The position numbers were made by a program, and so were the translations under genes. Positions 6,896 to 14,143 of a DNA stretch of 15,206 nucleotides are shown here, one piece after another (the stretch's first letter is position 1; each line of letters starts with the position of its first letter). The stretch is taken from NCBI GenBank assembly GCA_049700155.1, contig JBNAVX010000059.1, positions 1-15,206 of the forward strand, given 5' to 3'. Origin of the DNA: JACAEY01 sp049700155. GTDB lineage: Bacteria; Nitrospirota; Thermodesulfovibrionia; Thermodesulfovibrionales; SM23-35. The notes beneath the pieces were generated by a model. It made no database searches. It had not been told where the DNA came from and saw only the letters and a list, made by a program, of their open reading frames with translations.

Positions 6896-7876
6896 ATGTT
6901 CTTGTACATCGTGAGACGACTTCTTCTCATGGTTCCACTCATCTTTGGAATCACCCTTATAACCTTTATTGTTATACACCTTGCTCCTGGAAGCCCTGTT
7001 GAAGTCCAGACAGAGATGTCTCTTAAGGCATCTACACAGGCAAGAGAGAATCTAAAAAGACTTTATGGACTTGATAAACCACTACATATCCAATACATTG
7101 AATGGCTTGAGAGATTTATAAAATTAGATTTTGGAAAATCCTTCGTTGACGGAAGAAAGGTTATTGATAAAATTATTGAGAGAATTCCGATTACTCTGAC
7201 AATCAACATCCTATCTATGATTCTCATTTTTTCCGTAGCTCTGCCTATTGGTATACTCTCAGCAACTAAACAATATTCAACATTTGATAAGCTTACAACT
7301 GTATTCGTATTTATTGGGTTTTCAACACCTACCTTCTGGCTTGCTCTCCTGCTCATGATTCTCTTTGGTGTAAATATGGGTCTCCTCCCAATATCTGGCA
7401 TTCAGAGCATAGATGTATCTGAGATGGGTATTTTTGAGAGATTATGGGACTGGATAAAGCACCTCATCCTGCCTGTTGGTATTTCTGCATTTGGCGGTAT
7501 CGCAGGACTAAGTCGGTATAGCAGGTCGAGTATGCTTGAGGTAATGAGACAAGACTATATCAGAACTGCAAGGGCAAAAGGTTTAACAGAACATGATGTT
7601 ATTTTTAAACATGCTTTCAGAAATGCCCTTTTACCAATAGTCACAATACTTGGTCTCTCTGTACCAGGACTTATAGGAGGTGGTGTCATATTTGAGACCA
7701 TCTTTGCTATCCCTGGCATGGGACAGCTCTTTTATATATCTACAATGTCAAGAGATTATCCCACAATCATGGGGATTCTTATGATAGGAGCAGTTCTCAC
7801 TCTGTTTGGAAATCTTATCGCAGATATTTCTTATGCCTTTGTTGATCCGAGGATAAGGGTTACCAAAAAAGAATGA
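6896..7876 (+). CDS. dppB: ABC transporter permease, DppB/OppB family
   Basis: A 326-residue inner-membrane subunit of a peptide- or nickel-type ABC importer. It begins with the family's first membrane helix (about 8-28), followed by the external segment with HLAPGSP, RLYGLDKP and LDFGKSF, typical of DppB/OppB. At least five more hydrophobic helices follow. The EAA loop that docks with the ATPase is at about 219-247 (RQDYIRTARAKGL then HAFRNALLP). The end, AFVDPRIR, is typical. Substrate (dipeptide, oligopeptide, nickel or another small ligand) cannot be decided from the permease. No Shine-Dalgarno precedes the ATG. The next possible start is Met12, inside the first helix, so the ATG at 6896 is preferred. 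It overlaps dppC by four bases. No binding-protein or ATPase gene is in the window. Confidence 0.92.
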   Translation: MFLYIVRRLLLMVPLIFGITLITFIVIHLAPGSPVEVQTEMSLKASTQARENLKRLYGLDKPLHIQYIEWLERFIKLDFGKSFVDGRKVIDKIIERIPITLTINILSMILIFSVALPIGILSATKQYSTFDKLTTVFVFIGFSTPTFWLALLLMILFGVNMGLLPISGIQSIDVSEMGIFERLWDWIKHLILPVGISAFGGIAGLSRYSRSSMLEVMRQDYIRTARAKGLTEHDVIFKHAFRNALLPIVTILGLSVPGLIGGGVIFETIFAIPGMGQLFYISTMSRDYPTIMGILMIGAVLTLFGNLIADISYAFVDPRIRVTKKE

Positions 7877-8724
7877 GACTTCTATTCGTTATAGGAAAAA
7901 GATTCTCAAGAAATAGACTTTCTTTAATCGGTGCAGTAATTGTATTTTTGCTTATCATGGTATCTTTTTTCGCTCCATTTATTGCACCTTATGACCCAAC
8001 TACTATTGATGTCCATAATGTGCTTTCACCACCAAGCAAGGATCATCTCCTTGGAACTGATGAGCTGGGAAGGGACCTTTTATCAAGAATACTATGGGGG
8101 AGCAGGGTTTCTTTAAAAGTTGGTTTTATTGCTGTTGGTATTGCAATAACAGTAGGAATTATTATCGGTTCTATTTCAGGATTTTATGGAGGATTAATAG
8201 ATAATATATTGATGAGGTTCGTTGACATAATGCTCGCATTTCCAACCTTCTTCCTCATTCTCGCAGTAATATCAATCCTTGAACAGAGTATATTTACTAT
8301 AATGGTAGTCATAGGACTTACTAACTGGATGGATGTAGCACGACTTGTAAGGGCTGAATTTCTCTCTCTAAAGGAAAAAGATTTTGTTGCTGCTGCAAGG
8401 GTAATTGGTGCTAGTGATAGAAGACTTATCTTCAGCCATATCCTTCCAAATGCCCTTTCACCAGTCTTCGTTGCTGCCACATTCGGTATAGCTGGCGCTA
8501 TACTTATCGAATCAGGTCTTTCTTTCCTTGGTCTCGGAATCCAGCCACCAGAGCCAAGCTGGGGAAACATCCTTACATCCGGGAAAGACAATATAGAGGT
8601 TGCGTGGTGGCTTTCTTTATTTCCAGGGCTTGCTATATTAATAACTGTCTTGAGTTACAACCTTGTTGGTGAAGGGTTAAGAGACGCCCTTGACCCACGA
8701 CTCTGGGAGGCTGAAAGGCATTAA
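7873..8724 (+). CDS. dppC: ABC transporter permease, DppC/OppC family
   Basis: A 283-residue partner permease to dppB. The N-terminal helix (about 17-38) leads to the external APYDP stretch and the family hallmark LLGTDELGRDLLSR (59-72). Four to five further helices follow. The EAA loop lies at about 165-195 (LKEKDFVAAARVIGAS then HILPNALSP), and the protein ends with the usual DALDPRLW. Length is normal. Its ATG overlaps the dppB stop in an ATGA arrangement, implying translational coupling and a 1:1 heterodimer. Its TAA overlaps the 3' end of the convergent pyrE. With no solute-binding protein or DppD/DppF-type ATPase nearby, those subunits must be encoded elsewhere. Confidence 0.93.
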   Translation: MRLLFVIGKRFSRNRLSLIGAVIVFLLIMVSFFAPFIAPYDPTTIDVHNVLSPPSKDHLLGTDELGRDLLSRILWGSRVSLKVGFIAVGIAITVGIIIGSISGFYGGLIDNILMRFVDIMLAFPTFFLILAVISILEQSIFTIMVVIGLTNWMDVARLVRAEFLSLKEKDFVAAARVIGASDRRLIFSHILPNALSPVFVAATFGIAGAILIESGLSFLGLGIQPPEPSWGNILTSGKDNIEVAWWLSLFPGLAILITVLSYNLVGEGLRDALDPRLWEAERH

Positions 8725-9299
8725 ACCTTATATTGCTTCATTACCTCATCTTTTGTGATAACTGATTCCACTTTATAACCTGACTCCTCAACAGCCTCCC
8801 GACCACCTTCTTGTCTATCTATAAAGGCAATTACTTTGACAATCTCAAGACCTTCTTCCTTTGCCTTTGTTATAGCTTCTATAGTTGATTTACCTGTAGT
8901 AATAACATCATCAACGATCACTACCCTGTCTCCCTTTCTAACATTTCCTTCAATTAATTGTCTACTGATACCATGGTCTTTTGGACTCTTGCGGACAATA
9001 AAGGCTTCAATAGGATTTCCTTTAAGATAAGATGTATATGAAACTGCATAGGCTATAGGGTCAGCTCCGAGAGTAAGCCCACCTATTCCTTTCACATTTA
9101 AGTCTTTTATCATTTCGAATATTATATTTCCTATAAGGTGCATTCCTTCTGGATGTAAGGCAACAGCCTTACAATTGAAATAATAATTACTGATCCTTCC
9201 TGATACAAGTTTAAAAACAGGCTTTTGACTGTATTTAAATGCCTTTTCAATAATGAGTTCTATTAATCTCTTTTTCATCTTTTTCAAATCGTTTTCCAT
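8721..9299 (-). CDS. pyrE: orotate phosphoribosyltransferase
   Basis: A 192-residue cytoplasmic enzyme that joins orotate to PRPP to make orotidine 5'-phosphate in pyrimidine synthesis. Its type I PRTase fold is marked by the PRPP-binding motif VVIVDDVITTGKST (126-139). The catalytic flexible loop RKSPKDHG (103-110) carries the lysines and histidine that contact pyrophosphate, and KLVSGRISNYYFNCK (30-44) forms the orotate side. Length is typical. The ATG at 9299 has GGAAAGTGA a dozen bases upstream; Met8 is a possible alternative start. It follows glyS by 26 bases and is probably the last gene of the glyQ-glyS-pyrE operon. Its stop codon overlaps that of the convergent dppC. Confidence 0.95.
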   Translation of the reverse strand: MENDLKKMKKRLIELIIEKAFKYSQKPVFKLVSGRISNYYFNCKAVALHPEGMHLIGNIIFEMIKDLNVKGIGGLTLGADPIAYAVSYTSYLKGNPIEAFIVRKSPKDHGISRQLIEGNVRKGDRVVIVDDVITTGKSTIEAITKAKEEGLEIVKVIAFIDRQEGGREAVEESGYKVESVITKDEVMKQYKV

Positions 9300-9325
9300 T
9301 TTTAATCACTTTCCACTAAGAATAG

Positions 9326-11416
9326 TCAATTGAACACTTGAAGTTTTGAGAAATCCGCGATTTCTATTGTTGTATCCCGGACCTCTTTCAACAATGCGAG
9401 TCTATTTTTTCTTATATCTTCTCGCTTATCCATCACAAGCACATGGTCAAAGAAACGGTTGATTGGTTCAGTAATATTAGTCAGCAAAAGAATTGCATCA
9501 AAATATCTTTTTTCTTCTATCATGATCTTTATCTGGGATTTTATAGTATCTACAATTTCTTTTAGAATCTTTTCATGTTCTTCAATAAGTAAGTCTTTCT
9601 TTAATTCATAAATTGCTTCTTTTGGGATAATATTATGTACTCGCTTAATTGCAAGGAGAAAATCATCATAAATCTCCTCCTGTTTAAACCTTCTAATAGC
9701 ATCTGCTCTCCTTTCCAATTCCTTTATAGGTACATAAAGAACTTTAGATAAAACTGACTGGATGATGTCTGAGTCATATCCCAAATCTGAAAGAACCGGT
9801 TCAAATCTCTGCTCAAAAAAGAGATATATCTTGTCTACTATATTTTCAGGAAGAGAAAATAAAGGCTTAAAATTATTTATTGCCTGTAAAATCAAATCTT
9901 TCAAAGCAATAGGATATTGTTTTTCTAACATGATAGCTATAATCCCCAGGGCTTGTCTCCTCAGAGCAAATGGGTCTTCAGAACCCGTAGGTATAAGCTC
10001 TAAGGCAAAGAAAGAGACTATGTTGTCTATCTTATCAGCAATACTTAGAATACAACCTGCGTCTGTATCAGGTAGCTTATCCCCAGAATGTTTAGGAAGA
10101 TACTGCCCTTCTATGCCATTTGCTACCTCAACATCCTCACCATCATAAAGTGCATAGTATTTCCCTATTATTCCCTGCAATTCTGGGAACTCCCTAACAA
10201 CTCCTGTTACTAGGTCTGTTTTTGAAAGCCATGCTGCGCGTATGAGCTTATCTTTTTTAGAAAAAGCTACTCTCTCTGAGATAAACTCAACGAGTGATAC
10301 TATCCTTTCAGTCTTTTCGTAAAGACTTTTGAGCCTTTCATGGTAAATGACTTTTCTGAGTTCATCTATCCTTTCATCGAGCCTCTTTTTTCTATCCTCC
10401 TCAAAATAAAATCTTGCATCCTCAAATCTTGCTTTTATGACCCTCTCAGCGCCTATCCTAACAGTTTCTTCATTCTCTTCTTTTGTATTGCTGACCACAA
10501 TGAAATGATTGATAAGTTTTCCTTGATTATCCTGTACTGCAAAGAATTTCTGATGGTCTTTCATTACTGTTATAAGGAGTTCTTTTGGAAGTTCAAGATA
10601 TTTTTCGTCAAAACAACATAACACAGGAAATGGATATTCAACCAAGAAATTTACTGTTTCCAAAAGCTCTTCGTCTTCGACAGGTATCCCCCCAACTGAT
10701 GAAGAAAGGTACCTTATACCTTCTATGATTCTTTTCTTCCTGTCTTCCTGATCAACTATAACGAAATTATTTTCAAGAAGAATCTTATACGTTGTTATCT
10801 CTTTTATCTGGAATTTTATCGGTGAAAGAAAACGATGACCATATGTCATATTACTGCTTTTTATACCATCAAGTTCAAACGGGATAATATCATTATTAAA
10901 AATTGCAAGTATCCAGTGTATCGGTCTTGCAAACTTTATGTTTCCATCTCCCCATCTCATGGACTTTGGAAAACGTATTGAAAAAATAACACTTTTCAGA
11001 ATCTCGGGCAAAATCTCTTTAATGGGTTTACCCTCTTCCTCGATTACCGAGACTATATATTCACCCCTGCCCCTCTTTTTTACAGCAAGACTTTCTACAT
11101 TTACTCCATGGGAACTCGCAAACTTTAATGCAGCTTCTGTTGGATTACCCTTCTCATCAAAGGCTATTTTTTTAGGTGGTCCAAATACTTCCCGAACACT
11201 CTTTCCCTGAGTCTCTGGCAACCCCTTGAGGATAATAACAAGTCTTCTTGGTGTTGCATATACATTTATTTCTTTGAAGGATATAGAATTTTCTTTAAAA
11301 ATAAGTGTTGTATTATTTTTTAGATCCCTGATTGCACCCGGTAGGAACCTTGCTGGTATCTCTTCAGTTCCTATCTCTAAAAGAAGCGAATATTTATAGA
11401 TTTCTTCATTTTCCAT
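9326..11416 (-). CDS. glyS: glycine--tRNA ligase, beta subunit
   Basis: A 696-residue beta subunit of the heterotetrameric (alpha2beta2) bacterial glycyl-tRNA synthetase. It handles tRNA binding and assists catalysis by the alpha subunit. The N-terminus LLLEIGTEEIPARFLPGAI (11-29) is the family signature. RFPKSMRWGD and FARPIHWILA follow in the first third. The central HD-type domain includes SKTDLVTGVVREFPELQG and YLPKHSGDKLP. The C-terminal anticodon-binding region ends with the conserved VLVMDKREDIRKNRLALLK. Full length with no breaks. The start lies only two bases after the glyQ stop, and the adjacent AAGTAAGG is nearly touching the ATG, so expression probably relies on coupling to glyQ. 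Confidence 0.97.
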   Translation of the reverse strand: MENEEIYKYSLLLEIGTEEIPARFLPGAIRDLKNNTTLIFKENSISFKEINVYATPRRLVIILKGLPETQGKSVREVFGPPKKIAFDEKGNPTEAALKFASSHGVNVESLAVKKRGRGEYIVSVIEEEGKPIKEILPEILKSVIFSIRFPKSMRWGDGNIKFARPIHWILAIFNNDIIPFELDGIKSSNMTYGHRFLSPIKFQIKEITTYKILLENNFVIVDQEDRKKRIIEGIRYLSSSVGGIPVEDEELLETVNFLVEYPFPVLCCFDEKYLELPKELLITVMKDHQKFFAVQDNQGKLINHFIVVSNTKEENEETVRIGAERVIKARFEDARFYFEEDRKKRLDERIDELRKVIYHERLKSLYEKTERIVSLVEFISERVAFSKKDKLIRAAWLSKTDLVTGVVREFPELQGIIGKYYALYDGEDVEVANGIEGQYLPKHSGDKLPDTDAGCILSIADKIDNIVSFFALELIPTGSEDPFALRRQALGIIAIMLEKQYPIALKDLILQAINNFKPLFSLPENIVDKIYLFFEQRFEPVLSDLGYDSDIIQSVLSKVLYVPIKELERRADAIRRFKQEEIYDDFLLAIKRVHNIIPKEAIYELKKDLLIEEHEKILKEIVDTIKSQIKIMIEEKRYFDAILLLTNITEPINRFFDHVLVMDKREDIRKNRLALLKEVRDTTIEIADFSKLQVFN

Positions 11417-11418
11417 CC

Positions 11419-12303
11419 TTACTTTTCGTTTCTATGCTGTTTTAATAACGGAAAACCCTTTTCTTCTCTCTGCCTGAGGTATGCCTCTGCACAGAGCCTT
11501 GAGAGATTTCTTACACGTGCAATGTACCCTGTCCTTTCAGTAACTGAAAGTACACCTCTTGCATCAAGTAAGTTGAAAATATGTGAACACCTTAAGCAAA
11601 ATTCATATGAAGGGAGAACAAGCCCAAGTTTATTCAATCTGATTGACTCCCCTTCTAATTCTTCAAAATGTCTTGCTAATAGCTTCGTATCAGCATAATC
11701 AAAATTATACTTTGAGAACTCTACTTCACCTGAGTGGTGTATCTCCCCATATCTTATCCCTTTACACCATAGAAGATTGAATACATTGTCCACACCCTGT
11801 AAATACATTGCTATTCTTTCAAGTCCATAAGTAAGTTCAAGAGAAATAGGTTTAAGATCAAAGCCTCCAACCTGTTGGAAATAAGTAAACTGAGTTATCT
11901 CCATTCCATCGAGCCATACTTCCCAACCAAGACCCCATGCTCCAAGAGTAGGAGACTCCCAGTCATCTTCTACAAAACGAATATCATGCCTGAGAGGATC
12001 AATACCCAAGTAAGAGAGACTTTCAAGATATACCTTCTGGCTTTCATCAGGAGAAGGTTTTAAAATTACCTGATACTGGTAATAATGCTGTAGCCTGTTT
12101 GGGTTTTCACCATAACGTCCATCTGTAGGTCTTCTTGAAGGCTCAACATAAGCTGTTTTCCAGGGTTCAGGACCCAGAACTCGAAAGAATGTTGCAGGAT
12201 GAAAAGTACCTGCACCCACCTCTATATCCAGAGGCTGCATGATAACACAACCTTTTTCAGCCCAAAACTGATGGAGTCTTATAATTATATCCTGAAAATA
12301 CAT
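11419..12303 (-). CDS. glyQ: glycine--tRNA ligase, alpha subunit
   Basis: A 294-residue catalytic alpha subunit that activates glycine and forms glycyl-tRNA with GlyS. Class II synthetase features are clear: FHPATFFRVLGPEPW (34-48) with the following YVEPSRRPTDGRYGENPNR region (motif 2), and the later LELTYGLERIAMYLQGV (motif 3 region). A normal C-terminal helical tail (RTGYIARVRNLSR) is present. The start at 12303 has a short AGG-type site in TTAGGTTCTT and is 34 bases from the -10 of a strong promoter. It is the first gene of the operon with glyS and pyrE. The accessory island begins within 100 bases upstream, but the promoter looks intact. Confidence 0.97.
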   Translation of the reverse strand: MYFQDIIIRLHQFWAEKGCVIMQPLDIEVGAGTFHPATFFRVLGPEPWKTAYVEPSRRPTDGRYGENPNRLQHYYQYQVILKPSPDESQKVYLESLSYLGIDPLRHDIRFVEDDWESPTLGAWGLGWEVWLDGMEITQFTYFQQVGGFDLKPISLELTYGLERIAMYLQGVDNVFNLLWCKGIRYGEIHHSGEVEFSKYNFDYADTKLLARHFEELEGESIRLNKLGLVLPSYEFCLRCSHIFNLLDARGVLSVTERTGYIARVRNLSRLCAEAYLRQREEKGFPLLKQHRNEK

Positions 12304-12336
12304 AAGAACCTAAGAATTCAATTAGCACATTTAAAA

Positions 12337-12366
12337 ATCATAAAAGAAGATTTCGAAATTTGTCAA
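12337..12366 (-). promoter_or_regulatory. strong sigma-70-type promoter of the glyQ-glyS-pyrE operon
   Basis: On the minus strand a perfect -35 TTGACA (12366-12361) and a 5-of-6 -10 TATGAT (12342-12337) are separated by 18 bases. Transcription would start near 12330, giving a leader of roughly 27 bases before the glyQ ATG. It is the best promoter match in the window and is placed correctly for the operon. Confidence 0.7.
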
Positions 12367-12371
12367 ATTTC
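12355..12371. promoter_or_regulatory. perfect 17-bp palindrome over the glyQ -35 box, candidate operator
   Basis: GAAATTTG (12355-12362), one central base, then CAAATTTC (12364-12371): an 8-1-8 perfect inverted repeat. The -35 hexamer lies wholly inside it. A dimeric repressor bound here would block RNA polymerase. The regulator is unknown and no regulator gene is nearby. Confidence 0.45.
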
Positions 12372-12381
12372 AGACTCATTC

Positions 12382-12567
12382 ATGTTAGGACATAGTATCC
12401 ATGGTAAGAATAAACCATGGAATAGGAGATATATTAAGCCAATCATTCCGGAGGACATAGATAAGGCAGAAGAAATTCTAAAGAAGATTATTCAACAAAG
12501 TGGGCTTCTTTCCTTAGAATATATTCTGTACCTCTTAAACAAGACATCAAAAGAAGGAAGCCCATAA
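12382..12567 (+). pseudogene. unidentified gene fragment at the island's left edge
   Basis: A reading frame of 61 codons from the ATG at 12382 to the TAA at 12565. It encodes a charged, helix-prone peptide (PWNRRYIKPIIPEDIDKAEE, then a Leu-rich tail). The frame is open further left, but there it crosses the glyQ promoter and runs antisense to glyQ, so any true N-terminus is missing. No ribosome-binding site precedes the ATG. I do not recognise the family. It may be the 3' remnant of a gene truncated when the island formed. It also contains two CCATGG words (12399 and 12415) that can form a hairpin. Confidence 0.3.
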
Positions 12568-12572
12568 ATCTA

Positions 12573-13067
12573 AATGTATTATATCCCAAATACACTGAAT
12601 TAAAGAAAGCCAACCCAGAGTTTGCGAGAAGATATATTATCAAGGCATATACAAAGCTGAAAAATATATCACTTGTTGCAAAACACTTCAAAACAACAAG
12701 AAAGACTATAAGGAAAATCCTTCAAAGACATGAAACTCTAAAAGAAGAAGGACTAAAGGATTTATCGAAAAGACCTAAGACCTCACCAAATAAGACACCA
12801 CCCCATATAGAGCTTACAATTATTACAGAGAGGAAAAAGAATTGTAAGGTTACTTAAAGAAAGAGGCATAGATGTTAAGCCATCAACTGTTAGATATGTT
12901 CTTAAAAGATATGGGGTCTCAGCTAAGTATAAGAGGTCAAGATATAGAGAAGGAATAGGTTTTATGATTTTGAAGAACTTTATCCACTGAGTCATTTTGA
13001 GGTTGATCTAAAAGAGATTTATGACAAAGGGACATTATCAGAAGAATGTGTGGAATATTTTCCTTAA
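12573..13067 (+). pseudogene. decayed IS481/integrase-core-type transposase
   Basis: The first part reads as a helix-turn-helix domain (YTKLKNISLVAKHFKTTRKT, then IRKILQRHETLKEEGLKDL, then SKRPKTSPNKTPPHIE). The frame is lost near an AAAAA run at 12833-12837. The protein resumes in another frame (RIVRLLKERGIDVKPSTVRY, then VLKRYGVSAKYKRSRY) and shifts again near 12955-12965, returning to the first frame for FYDFEELYPLSHFEVDLKEI. FEVDLKEI holds the likely first Asp of the DDE catalytic triad. The sequence then ends at a TAA (13065) just before the radC remnant, so the rest of the catalytic domain is gone. No proper start codon is visible in frame and I found no terminal inverted repeats. It is non-functional. 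IS481-like is my best family guess, from the domain order. Confidence 0.75.
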
Positions 13068-13082
13068 GTGTGTAGATATAGT

Positions 13083-13376
13083 GCGGGAAAAAATGAGCTT
13101 ATCCATTCTGAAAACCTTTCAGAAAACACGGTCTCTGAGGCAGTGGCATTTCCGAGAAAGATTGTAGAAGGGGCATTGAAGCACAGAGCAACCTCTGTCA
13201 TCCTTGCCCATAACCATCCTAGAGGTATTGCTGAACCCTCTGAAAATGATGACAGGCTTACATAAGCTGTCAAAAAGGCACTCAGCACAGTGGATATAAG
13301 CCTTCAAGAGCGTGTTATAATTTCTGAAGAAGGATTTTATAGTTATAGAAATGCTGGATATTTTGATTCAGAATAA
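13083..13376 (+). pseudogene. radC: 5'-truncated radC (JAB/MPN domain) with an internal stop
   Basis: The frame encodes the C-terminal JAB domain of the RadC family: NELIHSENLSENTVSEAV, FPRKIVEGALKHRATSVI, then the JAMM metal motif LAHNHPRG with SENDDRLT (His-x-His and Asp). It is broken by a TAA at 13263-13265, where a CAA glutamine codon could once have stood. The same frame continues past it with AVKKALSTVDISLQERVIIS and EGFYSYRNAGYF to a second TAA at 13374. The N-terminal half of RadC is absent and abuts the transposase remnant directly. RadC-like genes commonly travel with mobile elements and defence islands. Not expected to make a working protein. Confidence 0.8.
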
Positions 13377-13394
13377 AAAATCAGGAGGTGCAAA

Positions 13395-13601
13395 ATGAGA
13401 GAATTTACTGTGGTTATAGAGCAAGATGAAGAAGGCTACTACATCGCCGAGGTGCCTCAGTTGAAGGGATGTCATACTCAGGCAAGATCCCTTGATGAGT
13501 TAATAGAAAGGATTAAGGAAGTCATTCAACTTTATCTTGAAGTTTATGGAGAGGAGTTACCTAAAACAAATCTCATTGGTATCCAGAAAGTTGCTATATG
13601 A
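13395..13601 (+). CDS. hicB: HicB-family antitoxin
   Basis: A 68-residue antitoxin of the type II HicAB system. The sequence matches the partial RNase H-like HicB fold: FTVVIEQDEEGYYIAEVPQL, then GCHTQARSLDELIERIKEVI. It neutralises the HicA RNase by covering its active site. It is short and seems to lack the C-terminal DNA-binding helix-turn-helix or ribbon-helix-helix found in longer HicB proteins, so it may not repress its own promoter by itself. AGGAGGT at 13383-13389 is a strong ribosome-binding site. The stop overlaps the hicA ATG by four bases. It begins 18 bases after the radC remnant's end. Confidence 0.88.
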   Translation: MREFTVVIEQDEEGYYIAEVPQLKGCHTQARSLDELIERIKEVIQLYLEVYGEELPKTNLIGIQKVAI

Positions 13602-13828
13602 CAAAATTGCCTTCAGTTACTGGAAAAGAACTTATAGCATTGCTTAAGAAGGCTGGTTTTTTCATAGAAAGACAAAGGGGAAGTCATGTCTTTCTTAAGC
13701 ATGAAGATGGAAGGGTTACTGTAGTTCCTGTGCATTCAGGTGAAACAATCGGTCCTGGACTTTTATCTAAGATTTTAAGGGATGTAGAGATGAGTAAAGA
13801 AGACCTAATAAAACTTATGGAGTCATAA
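13598..13828 (+). CDS. hicA: HicA-family mRNA interferase toxin
   Basis: A 76-residue toxin with the double-stranded-RNA-binding-like HicA fold. Present are GKELIALLKKAGFFIERQRG, then GSHVFLKH with the catalytic His30, and VVPVHSGETIGPGLLSKILR. HicA cleaves mRNA and halts growth until HicB blocks it. The length and catalytic His look intact, and the gene is not broken, unlike everything around it. It is translationally coupled to hicB (ATGA overlap), antitoxin first, which is one of the two known orders. Confidence 0.9.
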   Translation: MTKLPSVTGKELIALLKKAGFFIERQRGSHVFLKHEDGRVTVVPVHSGETIGPGLLSKILRDVEMSKEDLIKLMES

Positions 13829-13829
13829 T

Positions 13830-14048
13830 ATGCCTGTATTTGACCTTCCCACAGGTCTTTACTGGCAGGGTAAAAGGACAGAGGTTGTGAGAATCTTCCT
13901 TCCCTTTCAGACCATTGAGATGATTAATGAGAGCAGGGCAACGAGAGAAAAAGAGAAGGATTCTTTTTCAAAAGGGATAAAGAAGGGCGAAGCCATTTAT
14001 GAAGCATATGAGCATTTGTGCAAAAGTTTCCCATATGTGCAAGAATGA
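13830..14048 (+). pseudogene. N-terminal remnant resembling a DNA (adenine) methyltransferase (Mod-like)
   Basis: A 72-codon frame, starting one base after the hicA stop, with GGAG seven bases before its ATG. The first 45 or so residues (LPTGLYWQGKRTEVVRIFLP then FQTIEMINESRATREKEK) resemble, from memory, the N-terminus of site-specific DNA methyltransferases related to type III Mod. There they precede a KLIWGDN and DPPF catalytic core, which is entirely absent here. The last 25 residues (GEAIYEAYEHLCKSFPYVQE) do not fit that family and may come from a deletion junction. It may be a small expressed protein coupled to hicA, but I read it as a truncated restriction-modification gene. Confidence 0.5.
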
Positions 14049-14066
14049 TTTTTACGTAACTTCTCA

Positions 14067-14080
14067 TGCATCATGATGCA
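14067..14080. repeat. perfect 14-bp palindrome between convergent genes
   Basis: TGCATCATGATGCA is its own reverse complement. It lies in the 95-base gap between the methyltransferase-like remnant and the glutamine amidotransferase gene. No U tract follows on either strand, so it is not an ordinary terminator. A weak GAAATT-TTC-AATTTC hairpin follows at about 14093. This could be a protein-binding site or chance. Confidence 0.35.
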
Positions 14081-14143
14081 CCCTTAATAAATGAAATTTT
14101 CAATTTCAAGGTAACATTGAACAAAAGTTTTATACTACCTAAA

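Noticed and set aside
8184..8591. Minus-strand open frame inside dppC (135 codons)
   Set aside because: Antisense shadow of a membrane-protein gene, with no ribosome-binding site and no recognisable domain.
12399..12420. CCATGG repeated 16 bases apart forming a hairpin
   Set aside because: Each word is itself palindromic and short. It lies within the unidentified fragment and has no U tract, so it is likely chance.
13293..13321. Promoter for hicBA from a perfect TATAAT at 13316
   Set aside because: No -35 hexamer is found at 16-18 bases upstream, and the stretch is former radC coding sequence.
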